DNA of 64,000 nt from Paracoccaceae bacterium (GTDB taxonomy: Bacteria; Pseudomonadota; Alphaproteobacteria; Rhodobacterales; Rhodobacteraceae), in the NCBI GenBank assembly GCA_028284605.1, contig JANQRL010000033.1, positions 62,001 through 126,000 on the forward strand. The letters run 5' to 3'. Below the pieces are notes generated by a model that did not search any database, had not been told where the DNA came from, and worked only from the letters and a program-made list of their open reading frames with translations. Both the position numbers and the translations under genes were made by a program. Below, piece after piece: positions 60,121 through 64,000 of the stretch (positions are counted from its first letter, which is position 1; each line of letters starts with the position of its first letter).

Positions 60121-61514
60121 TCGAAGACGATATCATCGACGCCGACCTGGCCGACCTGGCCGATGCCCTCGGCAGAGGGGCGGTCTCTGCAGAGCAGGTG
60201 GCGGCCAGGTATTCGGAGCGGGTATCGCTCCATGGTGACGCGCTCGCCGCGTTTGTCAGTTTCGACGAACCTGGTGTTATGGCGGAGGCCCGATCGCGCG
60301 ATGTGTCATTCCGGACGTCTGGACCGATCGGACCGCTCCATGGCGTTCCGGTTGCAATCAAGGACGTCATCGATGTCGCCGGCCAGCCGACCACCGCCTG
60401 CTCGGCACTCTTGAAGGACAATGTAGCAACCCGCGACGCGCAGGTTATTGCGCAGCTTCGCGCTGCGGGAGCGATCCCGTTTGGCAAGACGACGACCCAC
60501 GAATTCGCCATTGGGGGGCCCTCCTTCGACCTCCCATGGCCTCCGGCCCGCAACCCCTGGGCGCCCACACACCATCCCGGCGGGTCGTCCAGCGGCTCCG
60601 GCGCCGGGCTCGCCGCGCGGCTCTTTCCCGGTGCGTTGGGCACCGATACCGGAGGCTCGGTCCGTAACCCTGCCACAAATTGCGGCCTTGTCGGCCTCAA
60701 GCCCAGTATGGGTGCGGCGTCCAATGACGGCGTCGTGCCGCTTTCGCCCTCGTTTGATTGCGTTGGCCCCATGGCCACGACCATCGCCGGCTGTGCGCGG
60801 CTCGGCGCGGCATTCTTGCCCGGACTTGACCGATGGCGTGATGTGCCGGTCAGAGGACGGAAAGTCGGCCTCGTGCGGCGCTGGCATCGTTCGGACTTCG
60901 ACGCGTCACCAAGCATGGATGGCGCGTTTGAAGCGGCCGCGGAGGCGCTCGGACGGGCCGGTGCCACGCTGATCGAAATCGACCCTGGTCCCCTGGGAGA
61001 GTATTCTGGTACGGCCTTTCTGATCCGCATGGCAGAGGCCTATGCGATCTATCGGCGCGATATGGCGGAGCGGCCCGAGAGCTTTGGGGCACTGACGCTT
61101 CAACGCATAGCCGCAGGCGCGTTCATATCTGCCGCGGACTTCATCGATGCTGTGCGTCACGCCGAGACCCTTCGAACGCGCTGGGATGCCGCGAGCGCCG
61201 ATTGCGATGTGGTGCTGACGTTGTCGAGCTTCGATCCCGCCTGCCCCATCGACGATCTCGAGACGTTTGAGGCAAATTACGGACGCCAGGCGCGGGCCCC
61301 GTTCAATATGACCGGCCATCCGGCAATCGCTGTCCCGACAGGGTTTGACCCCGACGGTCTGCCATTGGGCGTCCAGCTCGTTGGACCGATGGGAGGTGAG
61401 GCGGCCTGTCTTGCCTTCGGCGCCGCCATCGAATCTGCGCTCAAGGCCCACCTTCTGCGCCCGCCGGGGCTTGGCCTCGGTGAAAGCGCCCAACTCAAAC
61501 CCATTACCGCATGA
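60117..61514 (+). CDS. Amidase signature family hydrolase
   Basis: 465 residues. The Ser-cisSer-Lys triad is at the standard spacing: Lys82 in VAIKDVIDVAG, Ser157 in PGGSSSGSGAG and nucleophile Ser181 in GTDTGGSVRNPAT. The enzyme should hydrolyse a linear amide or carbamoyl compound, releasing ammonia or an amine, in the cytoplasm. The start overlaps the small upstream gene by 4 bp; the hydrolase gene follows after 9 bp. In this island it would deal with the nitrogen of the imported substrate. Its nearest functional analogues include AtzE, biuret hydrolase and aryl/aliphatic amidases. Confidence 0.9.
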   Translation: MIEDDIIDADLADLADALGRGAVSAEQVAARYSERVSLHGDALAAFVSFDEPGVMAEARSRDVSFRTSGPIGPLHGVPVAIKDVIDVAGQPTTACSALLKDNVATRDAQVIAQLRAAGAIPFGKTTTHEFAIGGPSFDLPWPPARNPWAPTHHPGGSSSGSGAGLAARLFPGALGTDTGGSVRNPATNCGLVGLKPSMGAASNDGVVPLSPSFDCVGPMATTIAGCARLGAAFLPGLDRWRDVPVRGRKVGLVRRWHRSDFDASPSMDGAFEAAAEALGRAGATLIEIDPGPLGEYSGTAFLIRMAEAYAIYRRDMAERPESFGALTLQRIAAGAFISAADFIDAVRHAETLRTRWDAASADCDVVLTLSSFDPACPIDDLETFEANYGRQARAPFNMTGHPAIAVPTGFDPDGLPLGVQLVGPMGGEAACLAFGAAIESALKAHLLRPPGLGLGESAQLKPITA

Positions 61515-61523
61515 AAGATCACC

Positions 61524-62336
61524 ATGAGTTACGCTGACATCAACGGCGCGCGCCTCCGCTTCGAACTGGCGGGGCCGGAGGATGCTCCGCCCGTCGTTCT
61601 TTCCAACTCCCTGCTGACACGCCTCGAAATGTGGGACCCACAATGGGAGGCGCTGACCGCGACCTATCGGGTGCTGCGCTACGACACCCGCGGCCACGGC
61701 CTGTCCGAGCCGACGCCCGCCCCCTATGCCATGGAAGAGCTTGCCGACGATCTGGCCGGGTTGATGGATCATTGCGGAATTGCGTCGGCGCATATCGTCG
61801 GGCTTTCGCTCGGCGGTATGACCGCGCAGATGTTCGCGCTGCTTCACCCGCGCATGGTCAAAAGCCTCTGCCTGGTGGCGACGACGGCGCTGCGCCCCTC
61901 CCACAACCGCGCCATCTGGGACGAGCGGATCAGGCATGTAGGCCAGGAGCGCAGTTACGAGAAGCTGCTGCATGGCATTCACGACCGATGGATCTCGGTG
62001 CGTTTCCGCCGCTCCGAACCGGAAAAGTTCGAGCTGCTGACGCAACAGATTCTCTCCACGCCGGTGGAGGGCTATCTGGGATGCTGCGAGGCCATTGCGG
62101 GCTATGATGTTGTCGCCCGGCTGCCGGAAATCGACGCTCCGACCTTGGTCATTGTCGGCGAGGAAGACAGCGGCACGCCTCTGGAGGATGCCCGCATCAT
62201 CGCGGACGGCATTCCGGGCGCGACCGTGGAGATGATCCCCTATTACCGCCACATGCTCAATTGGGAGGCGCAGGAGGCGTTCGATCCGCTGCTCTTTGGG
62301 TGGCTCGAGAAAGTTTCACAGACAGAGGCGGCCTGA
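61524..62336 (+). CDS. Alpha/beta hydrolase, 3-oxoadipate enol-lactonase-like
   Basis: 270 residues. [18 protein letters not shown] and [14 protein letters not shown] are characteristic of PcaD-type enol-lactonases. The nucleophile elbow is GLSLGG (Ser95), the acid is probably Asp215 in VGEEDSGTP, and the base His243 in [10 protein letters not shown]. PcaD opens 3-oxoadipate enol-lactone; relatives open other lactones. No other protocatechuate gene is present, so lactone opening on a related ring is more probable than the pca pathway itself. Operon with the amidase upstream and glutaryl-CoA dehydrogenase downstream. Confidence 0.85.
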   Translation: MSYADINGARLRFELAGPEDAPPVVLSNSLLTRLEMWDPQWEALTATYRVLRYDTRGHGLSEPTPAPYAMEELADDLAGLMDHCGIASAHIVGLSLGGMTAQMFALLHPRMVKSLCLVATTALRPSHNRAIWDERIRHVGQERSYEKLLHGIHDRWISVRFRRSEPEKFELLTQQILSTPVEGYLGCCEAIAGYDVVARLPEIDAPTLVIVGEEDSGTPLEDARIIADGIPGATVEMIPYYRHMLNWEAQEAFDPLLFGWLEKVSQTEAA

Positions 62337-62347
62337 GGAGATCGAAG

Positions 62348-63571
62348 ATGGATGGAACACACGAACGTCTGGCACCGAAATCACGCCCCGCCCTCGGCCC
62401 TTTCGACTGGGAGGACCCCCTCGCGCTCGACGGCTCCCTCACCGAAGAAGAACGGATGATCCGGGACACCGCCCGCGCCTTTGCGCAAGAGGAGCTCCTG
62501 CCGCGTGTCGTGGATGCGTTCTCGGACGAGCGGATGGACCCCGATCTCTTCAAGCGCATGGGGGCCTGCGGGTTGCTCGGATCGACGCTGCCCGAGACCC
62601 ATGGCGGCGCAGGTGTCAGCAGCGTGGCCTATGGGCTCATCGCGCGAGAGATCGAGCGCGTCGATTCGGGCTATCGCTCTATGCTGTCTGTCCAATCCTC
62701 GCTCGTGATGTATCCGATCTACGCCTACGGGTCGGATGCGCAACGCGACCGTTACCTGCCCGGATTGGCCGAGGGCCGACTGATCGGCTGCTTCGGGCTG
62801 ACCGAGCCTGACGCCGGATCGGATCCGGCGGGTATCAAAACCCGCGCCGTGCCCGAGGGCGACGGATACCGCCTGAACGGCACCAAGACCTGGATTTCAA
62901 ATTCACCCCTGGCGGACGTCTTCATCATCTGGGCGAAATCCGAGGCCCATGGCGGCCGCATCCGGGGCTTCATCCTTGAGAAGGGCATGGACGGCCTCTC
63001 GGCACCGAAAATCGACGGAAAGCTGTCGCTCAGGACGTCGGTCACGGGCGAGATCGTGATGCAGGACGTGAGGGTTGAACCAGACGCTCTGTTGCCGGAG
63101 GTCGAGGGCATGAAAGGCCCCTTCGGGTGCTTGAACCGGGCGCGATACGGCATTGCCTGGGGCGTGATGGGCGCCGCGGAAGACTGCCTGCACCGGGCGC
63201 GGCAATACGGGCTCGACCGCCGGCAATTCGGGCGACCGCTCGCGGCAACGCAACTCTATCAGAAGAAGCTCGCAGATATGGCCACGGACATCGCACTCGG
63301 GCTTCAGGCGGCGCTCCAGGCCGGTCGTCTGCTTGAAGAGGGCCGTCTCGCGCCTGAGACCATCAGTATGATCAAGCGCAACAATTGCGGGCGCGCACTC
63401 GATGTCGCACGCACGGCCCGCGACATGCACGGCGGCAACGGTATTGATGGGGCGTTTCATGTCATGCGCCACGCGATCAATCTGGAAACCGTCAACACCT
63501 ATGAAGGCACACGCGACATCCACGCTCTGATTTTAGGCCGGGCCATGACCGGGATCGCGGCCTTTGGATAG
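62348..63571 (+). CDS. gcdH: Glutaryl-CoA dehydrogenase
   Basis: 407 residues. [20 protein letters not shown] with the substrate Arg-Ser pair, [18 protein letters not shown], and the catalytic Glu386 in [17 protein letters not shown] all match glutaryl-CoA dehydrogenase and distinguish it from other acyl-CoA dehydrogenases. The FAD enzyme oxidises and decarboxylates glutaryl-CoA to crotonyl-CoA. No CoA-transferase or ligase for glutarate is in the visible part, so it may lie beyond the window. It is preceded 11 bp upstream by the enol-lactonase-like gene. It suggests the pathway yields a five-carbon dicarboxylate. Confidence 0.92.
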   Translation: MDGTHERLAPKSRPALGPFDWEDPLALDGSLTEEERMIRDTARAFAQEELLPRVVDAFSDERMDPDLFKRMGACGLLGSTLPETHGGAGVSSVAYGLIAREIERVDSGYRSMLSVQSSLVMYPIYAYGSDAQRDRYLPGLAEGRLIGCFGLTEPDAGSDPAGIKTRAVPEGDGYRLNGTKTWISNSPLADVFIIWAKSEAHGGRIRGFILEKGMDGLSAPKIDGKLSLRTSVTGEIVMQDVRVEPDALLPEVEGMKGPFGCLNRARYGIAWGVMGAAEDCLHRARQYGLDRRQFGRPLAATQLYQKKLADMATDIALGLQAALQAGRLLEEGRLAPETISMIKRNNCGRALDVARTARDMHGGNGIDGAFHVMRHAINLETVNTYEGTRDIHALILGRAMTGIAAFG

Positions 63572-64000
63572 GCGTCTACGCGAACGGCCCGACTCAGCCG
63601 AGGCCGTCGATCACCTTGCGCGTTGGGCTGCCGAGACCCGCGCTGAGGACATTCCCACCCCGGTGCGCAGCCGCGCGGCGCTGATACTGGCGGACGGCAT
63701 CGCAGGCATGGCTGCGGGGGCTCAGGAGCCGGAGGTGAAGGAGCTGACCCGAGCGCTGTCTGATGATGGGCCCGCGCCGGTGGTCGGAGCGGCGCGGCGC
63801 ATATCGGCCTCCGTCGCCGCCTTGCTCAACGGAATCTCCGGGACGGCACTCGAGGTGGACGAAGGGCATCGCTTCGCGGGAAACCATCCGGGCATCCATG
63901 TCATCCCGGCGCTGCTCGCGCCGGTTGCTTCATCGGATGTCTCAGGCCGGGACTTTCTCGGGGCCCTTGCCATCGGCTACGAGATCGGCGCACGGATCGG
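63564..64000 (+). CDS. MmgE/PrpD family protein, 3' end outside window
   Basis: At least 145 residues. The frame opens at 63549; a TTG at 63564 fits a family-like start ([20 protein letters not shown] near residue 18) and overlaps the gcdH stop by 8 bp, as other genes in this operon do. The family motif is clear: [46 protein letters not shown] and GYEIGARI. PrpD is 2-methylcitrate dehydratase; other members act on cis-aconitate or itaconate-like acids. No prpB or prpC is near. The reading frame runs off the right edge. Confidence 0.75.
   Translation, partial: MDRRLRERPDSAEAVDHLARWAAETRAEDIPTPVRSRAALILADGIAGMAAGAQEPEVKELTRALSDDGPAPVVGAARRISASVAALLNGISGTALEVDEGHRFAGNHPGIHVIPALLAPVASSDVSGRDFLGALAIGYEIGARI

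Noticed and set aside
61524..63571. Beta-ketoadipate (pca) pathway from the enol-lactonase-like and CMD-like genes
   Set aside because: No protocatechuate dioxygenase, PcaB, PcaI/J or PcaF homologue is present, and the CMD-like gene is in another operon. Only the hydrolase resembles PcaD.
1..64000. CRISPR arrays, rRNA, tRNA, integrase or phage genes
   Set aside because: I saw no regularly spaced repeats, no conserved rRNA segments, no convincing tRNA cloverleaf and no integrase or phage structural genes while reading both strands. A tRNA could still be missed without a covariance search.

Overview
The window reads as a GC-rich alphaproteobacterial replicon, most likely from the Rhodobacterales or a close relative. 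The grounds are the high GC third-position usage, the many Tat and Sec exported ABC binding proteins, FCD-type GntR regulators, paired HyuA/HyuB proteins, and decayed IS6-family transposase ends with the N-terminus common in that order. I found no rRNA, tRNA or CRISPR array. Almost the whole window is catabolic: five ABC importers, each beside its own set of enzymes and often a regulator.

Region by region. 0-3.5 kb: the end of an OsmC-family gene, then a TauE/SafE exporter, a glutathione transferase and a glutathionyl-hydroquinone reductase on the minus strand. 3.6-6.5 kb: a NitT/TauT-type importer (binding protein, permease, ATPase). 6.6-9.8 kb: a minus-strand operon of a Gfo/Idh/MocA oxidoreductase, creatininase-family hydrolase, cupin and 2-hydroxyacid dehydrogenase, divergent from a GntR regulator at 9961. 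10.7-13.4 kb: an M24-fold protein that has lost metal ligands, and a calcium/cation antiporter. 13.7-25.1 kb: a GntR regulator, a peptide-type importer with a fused double ATPase, and four-carbon acid-sugar enzymes (HIBADH-type dehydrogenase, LeuB-like dehydrogenase, OtnK-type kinase, OtnC-type aldolase, ABM protein). 25.4-43.1 kb: two divergent operons around an XRE-cupin regulator. Leftward are HyuA, HyuB and a complete peptide importer; rightward are a GAF protein, HyuA, HyuB, an Asp/Glu-type racemase, an M24 peptidase and a further HyuB. 43.1-50.0 kb: two same-orientation, internally deleted IS6-family remnants bracket a truncated parE, another peptide importer and a tandem-DUF427 protein. 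50.1-64 kb: a more AT-rich spermidine/putrescine-type importer with a double metallo-beta-lactamase protein, followed by a divergent catabolic block (three SDRs, an acetoacetate-decarboxylase-like protein, an AhpD/CMD protein; then a small protein, amidase, enol-lactonase-like hydrolase, glutaryl-CoA dehydrogenase and the start of an MmgE/PrpD gene).

The strongest signals beyond gene calls are regulatory. An exact 16-bp LacI-like operator occurs in front of both the NitT importer and the M24-fold gene at nearly the same distance from a TTGACA box. A 20-bp GntR-type palindrome recurs three times across the 13.7-25 kb cluster. The two promoters of the 50-60 kb island share a GATATYC core between -35 and -10. 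These tie separate operons into regulons. The least explained system is the 50-64 kb island, whose substrate I cannot name.
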